Notes: generated by a model from the sequence alone, not told the origin. Numbered from the stretch's first letter, positions 54,330 through 63,703 are shown. The stretch: 64,000 nt of DNA from Anaeromicropila populeti (GCF_900112775.1 NZ_FOYZ01000004.1:152530-216529); one strand, 5' to 3'. A program made the numbers and translations.

Positions 54330-55518
54330 AGAACAAATTAGTTATCTGACAGGAGACAGCTCCATTTTGTTTCAGCTCCCGGAGCAAAAAGTATTATCTC
54401 CTTTTTCAAGGAAAACCTGTGAGTTCTTACAGGAATTATCAGAATGCGTAAGAAGAGAAAATGCTGTATTAGCAATGGCAGATGTGGCAGCCTTTGCTTT
54501 TTGGTGCAGAAAAAGTCATCTGGATAAAATGGCGCTTTCCTATAAGTCTATGGCACAAAACCGTCTGGGAAGAGGAGTGACCTTTCACATTGTTCCATCC
54601 AATGTACCAGTATTGTTTGCATTTAGCCTTTCAGCGGCGCTCTTATCGGGAAATAGTGTAGTAATTCGTCTTCCAGAGAAGAGTACCCTACAGTCTGAAC
54701 TGATTTGCCGTTGTATTAATTTGGTTTGTGAGAAATTAGAATTTTGGAAAAGAAGAATTGTTATTTTAAGATATGGTCATCAGGAAGAAATCACTAAAAT
54801 CATATCAAAACTTTGCGATGCAAGAATAATATGGGGTGGCAGTCATACAATCCAGGAAATTAGGAAAATACCTTTACCACCATCTGCACTGGAACTGACG
54901 TTTGGAGATAGAAAATCAGCTGCAGTGCTGGGGGCACAAGCCGTTTTGGAGACAAAGGAAATGAATCCTTTCTTGTATGATTTTTATAATGATACGTATT
55001 TATTCGATCAGAATGCCTGTTCTTCTCCCAGAATCATTTACTGGATAGGAGATAAGGAGCAGGTGAGATTTGCCAGGTACAAATTTTGGAGTAGTTTTAG
55101 TTCCTATGTGGAACAGCATTACAAAATTGATGCAGTAACTGCGATAAAGAAATGGGAGCAGGCATATTATTTGTCAGCAATTTATAAGGATATGAAAATT
55201 ATCCATGAAAATAATTATATTATCAGGGTAGAGTCAGGAGGTTTGTTTCCTGAAATGTTGGAACACACCGTACCAGGAGGGTTTTTTATAGAAGCCCAGG
55301 GAGAAACCATAGAGGGACTGCTGCCTGTACTGAATAGGGGCTGCCAGACCATTGCGGCCTATGGAGTAAATCGTGAAATGTTGAAAAGAGTTTTACTGGA
55401 GAGGAAAACCTTTGGACCAGACAGAATTGTAGAGGTGGGTCAGACACTGGCATTTTCTCTTGTCTGGGATGGTGTAGATTTTATTTATGCCTTATCAAGG
55501 GAGTTGTCTCTTTTATAA
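54310..55518 (+). CDS. LuxC-like acyl-CoA / acyl-protein reductase
   Basis: A 402-residue NADPH-dependent reductase of the LuxC family, an aldehyde-dehydrogenase-like fold that reduces an acyl thioester to an aldehyde. The active Cys is Cys237 in QNACSSPR. Other marks are HIVPSNVPVLFAFS, GNSVVIRLPEK and IIWGGSHT. The start is taken as ATG 54310; GTG 54307 is just before it, and AAGGGGGTG at 54295-54303 is the ribosome-binding site. With ligase, ACP and LuxE-like protein it forms a route from a free acid to an aldehyde. The family is also used in making alcohol or lipid end groups. Confidence 0.88.
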   Translation: MFTQQIEEQISYLTGDSSILFQLPEQKVLSPFSRKTCEFLQELSECVRRENAVLAMADVAAFAFWCRKSHLDKMALSYKSMAQNRLGRGVTFHIVPSNVPVLFAFSLSAALLSGNSVVIRLPEKSTLQSELICRCINLVCEKLEFWKRRIVILRYGHQEEITKIISKLCDARIIWGGSHTIQEIRKIPLPPSALELTFGDRKSAAVLGAQAVLETKEMNPFLYDFYNDTYLFDQNACSSPRIIYWIGDKEQVRFARYKFWSSFSSYVEQHYKIDAVTAIKKWEQAYYLSAIYKDMKIIHENNYIIRVESGGLFPEMLEHTVPGGFFIEAQGETIEGLLPVLNRGCQTIAAYGVNREMLKRVLLERKTFGPDRIVEVGQTLAFSLVWDGVDFIYALSRELSLL

Positions 55519-55605
55519 TACTTGTTCTAATTTTAACAATCTAATTTACAATATACTTCAATTCTGTTAAACTACAGTTATTATTTTGGAATAAGGATGA
55601 AAGCA

Positions 55606-56262
55606 ATGAAGAACTATTTTTGTAAAAAAAATATGGGTAAACGAACAGCAGCAGTAATAGCGGCAGTTATCATGATGGGATTTTCGTTATCACTGCTTGT
55701 AAATATAGATATGGGAACCGACCCGTGTACATCTATGAATCTGGGAATTTCAAACCGTTTAGGAATATCACTAGGCAACTGGCAGGTGTTGTTTAACTTA
55801 GTGTTATTAGGAATAATAATTCGATATGATCGCACAAAAATCGGAATTGGAACTCTTGCTAATATGATTCTAGTGGGATATTCCATGGATTTTTTTCGGT
55901 GGTTCTGGAACCGGACATTACCTATGAGCATGTTTCAGCTGCTTGCAGTTCGAATTGGGATTCTAATACCGGTTTTATCCATATTTATTATCGCCGCAGC
56001 AGTTTATATGGCAGTAGATTTAGGAACTGCACCATATGATGCAATACCTTTTATTATTGCAGCAAAACAGAAGAAAATACCATTTAAATTGGTTCGGTGC
56101 TGCTGGGATATAGCAGCCGCCTTTTTGGGATATCTATTAGGAAGCAGAGTTGGTATGATTACCGTCATCATGGCATTTGCGCTAGGGCCAGTTATTGCAG
56201 TTGTGCAGAAGAAAATGTGTGGGTTTCTTGGAAAAGAAGAATCACATTCTGGGATTTCCTGA
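55606..56262 (+). CDS. YczE/YitT-like integral membrane protein
   Basis: About 218 residues with five or six hydrophobic helices. The paired segments MGTDPCTSMNLGISNRLGIS and LGTAPYDAIPF, one in each half, are the internal-repeat signature of the YczE/YyaS/YitT group. ATG 55606 gives better spacing from AAGG (55593-55596) than ATG 55597, which touches it. The 3' end overlaps the convergent sugar-binding protein gene by 21 bp. YczE lies beside sfp in Bacillus and has been reported to influence lipopeptide production; whether this protein relates to the PKS cluster 12 kb away is not known. Confidence 0.85.
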   Translation: MKNYFCKKNMGKRTAAVIAAVIMMGFSLSLLVNIDMGTDPCTSMNLGISNRLGISLGNWQVLFNLVLLGIIIRYDRTKIGIGTLANMILVGYSMDFFRWFWNRTLPMSMFQLLAVRIGILIPVLSIFIIAAAVYMAVDLGTAPYDAIPFIIAAKQKKIPFKLVRCCWDIAAAFLGYLLGSRVGMITVIMAFALGPVIAVVQKKMCGFLGKEESHSGIS

Positions 56263-57261
56263 TTCATCGATTAAATATACTTCCATAAGTAATTCTTTGG
56301 TTGAGGGAGTGTCATAAGTAATAGGTTCATTTTTAAAAATGGAATTTGCAAGCTGTACACCTAATTCTCCCATGCGATAAGATTGCTGGGCAATCGTTCC
56401 CTGCATATCGCCTCTTTTTATGGCTTCAATTGCTGCTGGTTCGCCATCAAATCCAATTACGAGAATTTCTCCTTTTTTGCCAGCTTCATTGATTGCTTGT
56501 GCGGCGCCTAGTGCCATTCTGTCATTTTCGCTAAATATTACAGCTAGATCATCGCCATACGTTTCCAGAATACGTTTAGTCTGCTCGTAGGCTTCTGAAG
56601 TCAAACTGTTGGCGGTAGTGTTGGATACAATCTGATATCCAGCGTCCTGTAATACATTACCAAAACCTACACCGCGAAGTCTTGCCAGCTGGGATGTTTC
56701 TTCTACTTTAAGGATTGCTGCATTTTTGCTTGGAATAGAATATTTCTTTATAAGTTCCAGTGCATACTCGCCAGCTAAAATACCGCCGCCAAAATTATCT
56801 GAAACAATAAATGCATTTACATCTGCTCCGCCTGTGCCAACATCAATTACAATAACGGGAATATTTTTATCGTGGGCAAATTCAGCAATAATAGGCATTC
56901 CACCAGGATTCACAGGGGATATAAGTAATGCATCTACCCCTTCTTTTATTAAGTTTATAGAACCAATAACCATTTCCAGTGCATTGCTATTCTGATTATG
57001 AGAGATAACGTCAATCCCAAGATCCTCCGCTTGATCTAAAACCCCATTTTGCATAGATTCAAAGTATTCATAGGAACTATCATAAACAGACCAGCCAATG
57101 GTGTGTTTTTTTTCTGATGCAGCAGGCTCTTGTGTGATTGCTTGAGAAAAGAAACTGGTGTTCACTACTGAGGGATTGCTATTTATTTCAATAAATAAAG
57201 TGAAAAAAGCGATGGAAAGTAAAACAGTGATGCTTGATAATGATGTTAGTATATTTTTCAA
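56242..57261 (-). CDS. RbsB-like periplasmic sugar-binding protein, membrane-anchored
   Basis: A 339-residue type I periplasmic-binding protein of the ribose/galactose group. Marks are the HTIGWSVYDSSYEYFESMQNG start of the mature part, NLIKEGVDALLISPV, VIVIDVGTGG and VIGFDGEPAAIEAIKRGD. Residues about 5-25 are hydrophobic and no lipobox Cys follows, so it should be held by an uncleaved N-terminal anchor rather than as a lipoprotein. The start is TTG 57261, preceded by GGAGGG. No ABC-transporter ATPase or permease is next to it, so it may feed a sensor or a distant transporter. The subtilase gene lies 54 bp upstream on the same strand. Confidence 0.88.
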   Translation of the reverse strand: MKNILTSLSSITVLLSIAFFTLFIEINSNPSVVNTSFFSQAITQEPAASEKKHTIGWSVYDSSYEYFESMQNGVLDQAEDLGIDVISHNQNSNALEMVIGSINLIKEGVDALLISPVNPGGMPIIAEFAHDKNIPVIVIDVGTGGADVNAFIVSDNFGGGILAGEYALELIKKYSIPSKNAAILKVEETSQLARLRGVGFGNVLQDAGYQIVSNTTANSLTSEAYEQTKRILETYGDDLAVIFSENDRMALGAAQAINEAGKKGEILVIGFDGEPAAIEAIKRGDMQGTIAQQSYRMGELGVQLANSIFKNEPITYDTPSTKELLMEVYLIDESGNPRM

Positions 57262-57315
57262 AAAATCCCTCCATTTAATTAGTATTTAAAAGAAAGAGTA
57301 TATTGTTAGAGCAGC

Positions 57316-59013
57316 TTATTCCCGAAGACGGTTAAATGAATTGTAGACATCCAAAGTACCATAGCCCCATTGTTGATTTGGATATGTCATGGAGTCATCT
57401 CTTCTTGCACCGCGAATCAGAAAGTTTTTAATTTGCAGGGTATCCATTTGAGGCTGGTTTTTTCTTACAATGCCCCATTCTAAAAACATGGCAACAGTAC
57501 CGGCAGAAAATGCGGCAGCTATGCTAGTTCCTGTGCGTCTGGTATAGGTGTTATTTAAATCTGGTCCTATAAGATTTACACCAGGAGCGGCAAAGGAGGG
57601 ACTGATAACATTTGTCCTTGTATAACCTCTGCTGGCATTTATATATAAACTTTGATTGGTATAATCGTAAGCAGTAGCAACAACGGGATATATGGTATTA
57701 GCTGGTGAGGTAAGTGTCGTATTTGGATCTGGCTTTGTAAAAAAAGTGCTAGTACTTAGAAAGTTGGTGATTGGAAGCCAGATATGAAAGTATGGATTGT
57801 AATTTGTAGTGGAATATACACGGAAACGCCATATTCCTTCAGTTGGATTTTGAAATCGAATTAAAATAAGTACGTCTCCTGTTTGTGATTCAATGACTTC
57901 ATAATCAACAAATATAATAGTTGGAGCAAAAATAAAGGACAGCCGCCGGGTTTCTTTTAAGCGAGCTGGGATACGAGGAATGTATTCCCCATCTGGAGAA
58001 AGAATATCAATAAAAAATGAATTAGGACTGTTTCCCCATAGCTCCATTGAAAATCCATTGGTGTTTGCTCCAATATTTAATTCTACTGTATCATATCCTG
58101 GATCTTCGTTAATAGTACCTGAATAATGATGACCAGAATTTCCTTCATTGCCAGCTGCAATTGAAATTCCAATACCCACCTGATCCGAAACAGCGGAAAG
58201 ATAGATGCTGAGTGGATTGCGGGAATCATGTGATCCTTGTGAAGAACCAATTCCAATGCAAATGGAAATAGGACGGGATAAATTTCTGGCTGTCTGAACC
58301 AAATACTTAATGCCAAACATAATATCATTTTCTTGATAACAAACGGCATCTTCTGGAATGTAAAAAAAGTCTCTCAAATATTTTTTGGCAGGTTTCAATT
58401 TTACAATTACAAGCTCTGCACTTGTTGCAATACCAGAAAAATCATTTGCCTTGCTGGGATTTCCAGCTGCGATTCCAGCAAGAAATGTACCATGTCCGTT
58501 ATCATCTGTACTGGGAACAATAGAAAACGGGTCTTCACTGGCAAGGGCCAGATTAATCTGCTCCTTTGTATACTCAGTACCATAAAATAAGTTTTCTGGA
58601 AAGGCAGATTCACTTTGAATGGTCTGATCCCAGATTGAAGCAATTCGGGTAGTTCCATCTGGATTGATAAATGCTTCATGGGTATAATCGATGCCGGTAT
58701 CTATAATACCAATCAGCACATCCTGACCAGTCAAATTTAAAGCAGGAATCTGTTGAATTCTTGCGACTCCAGAGTCTTCTAATGCACCAGTATCGAGTAA
58801 GCCAAAACAGCGGGGATAGATGCTGTAGGTATAAAGATGAATTAGATTTTCTGGTAGAGTGGCAATAGGTGTATAGGCAATAGAATAGTTATCATTAACA
58901 TTGTTTGAGCAAAAATCATAATTTTCCCTTAAACGTTCAGGGATATTTTCTAATTCAACTATAAAATCTGCATAATCTTCACTTATAATAGCATCACCAC
59001 AGTTCTGAATCAA
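57316..59013 (-). CDS. Subtilisin-like S8 peptidase (CspABC-like)
   Basis: A 565-residue serine peptidase of family S8. The catalytic triad is intact: Asp in IGIIDTGIDY, His in DDNGHGTFLAG and Ser in GTSIAAAFSAG, with a large insert between His and Ser as in clostridial Csp-type subtilases. The N-terminus (IQNCGDAIISEDYADFIVE) matches that subfamily and carries no signal peptide. The start is TTG 59013, 10 bp after GGGAGG on the minus strand; no ATG is near. Csp-type enzymes act in spore germination in some clostridia, but many paralogues with other roles exist in gut Lachnospiraceae, so the target is not known. Confidence 0.92.
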   Translation of the reverse strand: MIQNCGDAIISEDYADFIVELENIPERLRENYDFCSNNVNDNYSIAYTPIATLPENLIHLYTYSIYPRCFGLLDTGALEDSGVARIQQIPALNLTGQDVLIGIIDTGIDYTHEAFINPDGTTRIASIWDQTIQSESAFPENLFYGTEYTKEQINLALASEDPFSIVPSTDDNGHGTFLAGIAAGNPSKANDFSGIATSAELVIVKLKPAKKYLRDFFYIPEDAVCYQENDIMFGIKYLVQTARNLSRPISICIGIGSSQGSHDSRNPLSIYLSAVSDQVGIGISIAAGNEGNSGHHYSGTINEDPGYDTVELNIGANTNGFSMELWGNSPNSFFIDILSPDGEYIPRIPARLKETRRLSFIFAPTIIFVDYEVIESQTGDVLILIRFQNPTEGIWRFRVYSTTNYNPYFHIWLPITNFLSTSTFFTKPDPNTTLTSPANTIYPVVATAYDYTNQSLYINASRGYTRTNVISPSFAAPGVNLIGPDLNNTYTRRTGTSIAAAFSAGTVAMFLEWGIVRKNQPQMDTLQIKNFLIRGARRDDSMTYPNQQWGYGTLDVYNSFNRLRE

Positions 59014-59225
59014 TAATTTGTATCCTCCCGTAAATTATGATTTTTATATAGTATATGAAAAGGCTAGGGCATTCATGAATGTGTCAAAAGAATATATAAA
59101 AGTAAATGGGTTCTACAGGAAGTTATATTTCAGGAGTAACTAAAAGGCTGCTGCTTTAACAAAAATGACCGAAGTACATAAAATAGAGTAAAATAAATCT
59201 ATATGTGAGTTTAAAGGAAATTATT
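59014..59225. other. Divergent intergenic region
   Basis: These 212 bases separate the divergent subtilase and DUF6143-like genes. They should hold both promoters and the ribosome-binding sites (GGGAGG on the minus strand; AAAGGA before ATG 59226). I see no convincing paired -35/-10 boxes, repeats or small genes. Confidence 0.5.
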
Positions 59226-59768
59226 ATGTATAATCAGTATTGTAATATGGCAGAAACAGTAGATATACCAATTGAACTGTATAAATCCCAGCAGGGAAAA
59301 TACTTTGTAGGATATGCGGATAATTTAAAATTTGGAAATGGTACCAGTGCATGGGCGAGGCTATATAATCCATGTGATTCAGGAGTAAATCTGCATGTAA
59401 ATGTCTGGACGGTCTCTGACATTTCCACAGCTCCTTTTCAGGCACAGTTTTGGTTTAATGCTGTGCCTTCGGGAACAATACAAAAGTCAGCAATGGTTAC
59501 TGCGTCTAATACAGCAATACAGCCAATTCCCAGGCCAGAAGTAAAGATACAGTCAGCGTCGTATGTAACGGAAGAACCAAAGGGAGGAACAAAAGCATTT
59601 ATTAGAAGTGGCCAGCCACAAACAACTCTGGTAGATACAGAAAACGGGAAATTTATTTTTCCACCAGGTGGTTCCTTTTTAATCTATTTGACACTAGAGG
59701 AAACAGGAAGCCAGGCAGCAAGTGGAAGAGTTGCATTTGGCTGGTGGGAAGAAAGAATATGTAATTAG
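59226..59768 (+). CDS. DUF6143-like small protein of unknown function
   Basis: The 180-residue protein has no signal peptide or membrane segment. The core YFVGYADNLKFGNGTSAW followed by ARLYNP and NLHVNVWTVSDIS is a pattern I associate with the DUF6143 family in clostridia, often beside Csp-type subtilases. It is rich in beta-strand residues and ends with RVAFGWWEERI. The start is ATG 59226 with AAAGGA upstream; GTG 59205 has no site. The gene diverges from the subtilase. The function is unknown; association with spores or the cell surface is a guess. Confidence 0.7.
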   Translation: MYNQYCNMAETVDIPIELYKSQQGKYFVGYADNLKFGNGTSAWARLYNPCDSGVNLHVNVWTVSDISTAPFQAQFWFNAVPSGTIQKSAMVTASNTAIQPIPRPEVKIQSASYVTEEPKGGTKAFIRSGQPQTTLVDTENGKFIFPPGGSFLIYLTLEETGSQAASGRVAFGWWEERICN

Positions 59769-60031
59769 AATCTATAAAAGGATTAGCAATAAATAAAAGG
59801 TACCTCAAAGGATGGAATTAGCTGCCAAGGTAACAATGTGCCGTTTGAAACCCATTTTATATGAGGTACTTTTTGTTGTTATATACATAAAAGATTTACA
59901 GTAATATAAAAACTATACATATTGTACAAAAAGTATAGGATATTATTAAAATGCATGATATAATAGATGAGTATAGCAAATATTAAAATATTTCATGTTT
60001 GCATACAATATCTAATATAGGGGGAAACAAA
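59769..60031 (+). other. Intergenic region before cellulase, with likely -10 box
   Basis: This 263-base gap holds the hairpin element described separately (59800-59874), a perfect TATAAT (59959-59964) without a clear -35 partner, about 68 bases of leader and the ribosome-binding site AGGGGGA just before ATG 60032. No small gene is seen. Confidence 0.5.
59800..59874 (+). terminator. Long-loop hairpin with T-run; terminator or structured RNA
   Basis: GTACCTCA (59800-59807) pairs perfectly with TGAGGTAC (59862-59869) and TTTTT follows at once. The 54-base loop can form an inner GGTA/TGCC stem. It could be the terminator of the upstream gene. The ordered loop also fits a small structured RNA or an attenuator for the cellulase gene. 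I do not recognise a known riboswitch class. Confidence 0.5.
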
Positions 60032-63000
60032 ATGAAAGGTATAAAAAAATCATTAGGAATACTTTTATGCTTTGTGATGGTGGTAACTTCTATTCAACTG
60101 CCTTCTTGGACTGCAAAAGCAGCAGCAACTCCATCTGGTCAGATGGAAGAAACAAGTATTCTAAGCAGTACAGTAACTAGTTCCAGTGATGCAGGACGTG
60201 GAACGGGAACAGCGTATAATGGGTTTATTCAGAGCATGAATGACTTTACGCCGGATTATTTTAAAGTAACTTACACAGTATCTGATGACAGTGCAGCATC
60301 TGCATCAACCTGCGTACTTAATTTTCAGCCATATACAAGTACATGGGGCGGCTGGGAAAGCAACATGGTATCAATTGGAGATTCAACAGAAGTTAATGGA
60401 GTATACACAGCATATGTGTCTGTGGAAAGCATTAAGAGTTCTTTGTCTTCGGGAGAAGTGGCAGGAATTAACCTGAGTTATGTAGAAAATGCAGACTGTA
60501 CTTGTCAATTAACGGGTCTGTATGCTTGTACAGTAACAGGCGGTCAGGAAGAATCTTCAAATGAAACAAGTCTTTTAAGTGGTGCTGTAACAAGTTCAAT
60601 TAATGCAGGACGTGGAACGGGAGCAGAATATGATAGTTATATTGCCAGCTTCTTCGATGTGGACAAGTATGATTATTTAAAAATCACTTATACAGTATCT
60701 GAGGTATCTGCAATAAAAAGTTATACAAGCTTATTGAACTTTATGCCATATACCAGTGCATGGAGTGGATGGGAAAGCAACCTAGTTTCTCTTGATAATT
60801 CTAAAGAAGAAAACGGTGTATATACATATTATATCTCCATGGCTGACCTGCAAAAATCTTTAACAGAAGGAGATTTGTGGGGAGTAAACCTTTGCTATGT
60901 AGACAATCCAGGCGTGGAAATCAGCCTGACAGGCTTTTACGGAGGAACAGGAACCATTCCTAGTACAGATAAGGTAATTCCATCTACCCGTTCTCAGGAT
61001 TATGTTATGGCAATGGGGCAGGGTTGGAATTTAGGAAACTCTTTTGACGGCTTTGATGGTGATTTAAACGTTACAGATAAAGGGGAAATAGCATGGGGAA
61101 ATCCAGTTGTAACAAAAGAATTAATTCAGGCAGTAAAAGCAAAAGGTTATGACAGTATTCGTATGCCAATGACGATACATCGCAGATATTCAGAAGTAAA
61201 CGGAAGCTACGTAATTGACTCAACGTGGTTAGCGCGTTATAAAGAAGTAGTTGACTGGGCAGTGGAGGAAGGTTTATATGTTATGATTAACATTCACCAT
61301 GATTCCTGGATCTGGTTACAATATTGGGACGGAAATAATACTTCAAAAGAATATGTAATGTATACACAATTCTGGCAGCAGCTTGCAGATTGTTTTAAAG
61401 ATGAACCAGATCGTGTGTGTTTTGAAACAATTAATGAACCTGTTTTCACAGATACAGGAAGTATGACAGCACAAGATAAGTTAGATGCCATTAATTTAGC
61501 AGCATATAATGTGATTCGTTCTTCAGGTGGAAGCAACAATACCAGAATGATTGTTATGCCTACTTACGTTACAAATCATACAAAGGGTGAGCCATTATAT
61601 AATCTGATGACCAGCTTAAACGATGAGAATCTGATTGCAACAATTCATTACTATAGTGAATGGTGTTTTAGTAAAAATTTAGGGACAACTGGATTTGATG
61701 AAGGGATCAATGGAGGAGAGGAAACCTCCAGAGAACTGGCAGATACAGCGTTTACCATGATTTACAACCAATTTACGGCAAATGGTATTGGTGTTATAAT
61801 TGGTGAATGGGGACTATTAGGTGCCGATTCAGGAGCAGAATGTAATGAAATCGGTGAAGAACTAAAATATGATGATTATATGGGTGAAATTGCCCGTAAA
61901 TATGGTGTGTGCTTAATGGCATGGGACAATGGTTCTTACATTAACCGAACTGATACGGTAAACTATGCATGGAAAAATCTGGTGATTGGTGAGATGCTAG
62001 AAGCTAGTATGACTGGACGTTCCTCTTATGCAACAGGCTATGATGAGATTTACTATTCAGAACAGGTAACAGAAGATACAGCAATACCGCTAACTTTAAA
62101 TGGAAATACATTTTCGGGTATTAACGGTTTGACAGAGGGTACAGATTATACGTACAATTCTGATACAGCAACTGTTACGATAAAAGCATCTTATATTAAT
62201 AGTCAGTTTAATACATTAGGATCTAATGAATATGGAAAATTTGCTGATCTGGTATTTACTTTCTCAAGTGGTGCTGACTGGCACGAGTATTTTATTAAAT
62301 ATACTACACCAACCTATGAAGCAGCTACTGGAACAACAAGTTCTATAACAAATCCAGTTTCCTACAATGGTGCAAAGGTTCGCAGAGTTTCTGTATACCA
62401 GACAAGTGGAAGCGTAGGACCTGATCACACATGGTGTAAGTATTTAAGATTTGGTGAGGTAGTTAAAGTTGATTATACAAATGGTACTTTAACATTATCT
62501 GAAAACATATTAAAGGATAGTTCCGTAGTAGATGGAATTGTTGAAGTACTAGTTGAATTTTATGATGGGCAGAAGTTGTCTGTTTGGATGAATAAAGATG
62601 GTTCCGTATTGGAATGTAATGATTCCTATAAGGTGGATCTTGCAGCAGCTAATATTTCTGCATCTGAAACAATTGTATTGTATGCAGGTGAAACAGAAAT
62701 TCCAGCTCAGTACATTAATAGACCAGCGGGATCTAGTATGTATGGAACATGGATAACAGACGACAGCATCTGTAAGCTTACAGGCTGGCCTTGTACAATG
62801 ACATTTAGTCAGACAGCACACGCAGATTTAACATGGGGTGGAATTGTAGTTTATTATTTTGACACTGCAAATTATTTTAATGTACAATTTGGCATAAAGG
62901 ATAGACCAGTTATCAGTGATGTTTCCCTTGATGTTGGAGCATCAGCAGCAATTTCTCTGTCGAATCTGGCAGATGATGCACAGGTGTCTTATACAGTAGA

Positions 63001-63703
63001 AGATCCTTCTATTGCATATGTGGCTAATGGGTCGGTTTATGCCCAGAAGGCAGGCACAACAACAATTTCTGCATCTGTAACACAGTACAACAGAACAGAT
63101 ACAGTTACAGCTGTTGTTACGGTGACTGGTGGTACAGTAGTAACACCAACGCCAGTGGTAACGCCAACACCAGTGGTAACACCAACGCCAGTGGTAACGC
63201 CAACGCCAGTGGTAACGCCAACGCCAGTGGTAACACCAACGCCAGTGGTAACACCAACGCCAGTGGTAACGCCAACGCCAGTGGTAACGCCAACGCCAAC
63301 TGCCTCAATAAATGTAAAGCCAGTTGTAAAGGTGACTACAAGTGGAACGAGTTCAATTCAACAGACTTATACCATTACCAATGGTGGAACAGAAGCAATG
63401 GATTTAAGCAAGTTAAAAATCCGTTTCTATTACACAAAGGATGGAAACAAAGAGCAGAAATTCTGGTGTGATAATGCTGGTTTATCCTTATCAACAGCAC
63501 CATGGTATGTAAATTATACTTCTTATGTAACAGGAACATTTTATAATGGATACTTAGAAGTAACCTTTAACCAGGCATATGAATTGTTAGGTGGAAATCT
63601 GACAATTGGTGCAAGATTTAATCAAGCAGACTGGTCTTCTTATACTAACTTTGTCGCAGGAAATGTGGAAGTTTTATACGATGGACAGGTTATAAGTCAA
63701 TAA
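60032..63703 (+). CDS. Secreted multimodular GH5 cellulase with CBM3
   Basis: A 1223-residue secreted enzyme for cleaving cellulose or related beta-glucans. It has a signal peptide (KKSLGILLCFVMVVTS, then a likely cut after AKA). Two tandem carbohydrate-binding-like repeats of about 130 residues follow, both with ETSxLS, GRGTG, YTS and WESN. Residues about 320-670 are the GH5 catalytic domain: QGWNLGNSFDG, MINIHHDSW, acid/base Glu469 in TINEP and nucleophile Glu592 in IGEWG. Next are an X2-like module (LTLNGNTFSGINGLTEGTDY) and an adjoining beta-rich module, a BIG2-like module, a linker of nine VVTPTP units and a C-terminal CBM3. ATG 60032 follows AGGGGGA and starts a proper signal peptide; an upstream in-frame TTG (59999) would spoil it. 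It stands alone, with a terminator behind it. Confidence 0.94.
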   Translation: MKGIKKSLGILLCFVMVVTSIQLPSWTAKAAATPSGQMEETSILSSTVTSSSDAGRGTGTAYNGFIQSMNDFTPDYFKVTYTVSDDSAASASTCVLNFQPYTSTWGGWESNMVSIGDSTEVNGVYTAYVSVESIKSSLSSGEVAGINLSYVENADCTCQLTGLYACTVTGGQEESSNETSLLSGAVTSSINAGRGTGAEYDSYIASFFDVDKYDYLKITYTVSEVSAIKSYTSLLNFMPYTSAWSGWESNLVSLDNSKEENGVYTYYISMADLQKSLTEGDLWGVNLCYVDNPGVEISLTGFYGGTGTIPSTDKVIPSTRSQDYVMAMGQGWNLGNSFDGFDGDLNVTDKGEIAWGNPVVTKELIQAVKAKGYDSIRMPMTIHRRYSEVNGSYVIDSTWLARYKEVVDWAVEEGLYVMINIHHDSWIWLQYWDGNNTSKEYVMYTQFWQQLADCFKDEPDRVCFETINEPVFTDTGSMTAQDKLDAINLAAYNVIRSSGGSNNTRMIVMPTYVTNHTKGEPLYNLMTSLNDENLIATIHYYSEWCFSKNLGTTGFDEGINGGEETSRELADTAFTMIYNQFTANGIGVIIGEWGLLGADSGAECNEIGEELKYDDYMGEIARKYGVCLMAWDNGSYINRTDTVNYAWKNLVIGEMLEASMTGRSSYATGYDEIYYSEQVTEDTAIPLTLNGNTFSGINGLTEGTDYTYNSDTATVTIKASYINSQFNTLGSNEYGKFADLVFTFSSGADWHEYFIKYTTPTYEAATGTTSSITNPVSYNGAKVRRVSVYQTSGSVGPDHTWCKYLRFGEVVKVDYTNGTLTLSENILKDSSVVDGIVEVLVEFYDGQKLSVWMNKDGSVLECNDSYKVDLAAANISASETIVLYAGETEIPAQYINRPAGSSMYGTWITDDSICKLTGWPCTMTFSQTAHADLTWGGIVVYYFDTANYFNVQFGIKDRPVISDVSLDVGASAAISLSNLADDAQVSYTVEDPSIAYVANGSVYAQKAGTTTISASVTQYNRTDTVTAVVTVTGGTVVTPTPVVTPTPVVTPTPVVTPTPVVTPTPVVTPTPVVTPTPVVTPTPVVTPTPTASINVKPVVKVTTSGTSSIQQTYTITNGGTEAMDLSKLKIRFYYTKDGNKEQKFWCDNAGLSLSTAPWYVNYTSYVTGTFYNGYLEVTFNQAYELLGGNLTIGARFNQADWSSYTNFVAGNVEVLYDGQVISQ
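63137..63298 (+). repeat. 18-bp tandem repeat (9 copies) encoding VVTPTP linker
   Basis: Nine in-frame 18-bp units, GTGGTAACNCCAACNCCA, differ only at A/G wobble positions (the first begins GTA). They encode the Pro/Thr linker between the BIG2-like module and CBM3. Such arrays change copy number readily. It is not a CRISPR array: there are no spacers. Confidence 0.95.

Noticed and set aside
53250-55518. Luminescence (lux) operon
   Set aside because: No luxA/luxB-type luciferase or other lux genes are present, and the context is anaerobic; only the LuxE- and LuxC-like families are shared.
63137-63298. Regular short repeats as a CRISPR array
   Set aside because: The units are contiguous 18-bp codon repeats without spacers, inside the cellulase frame.
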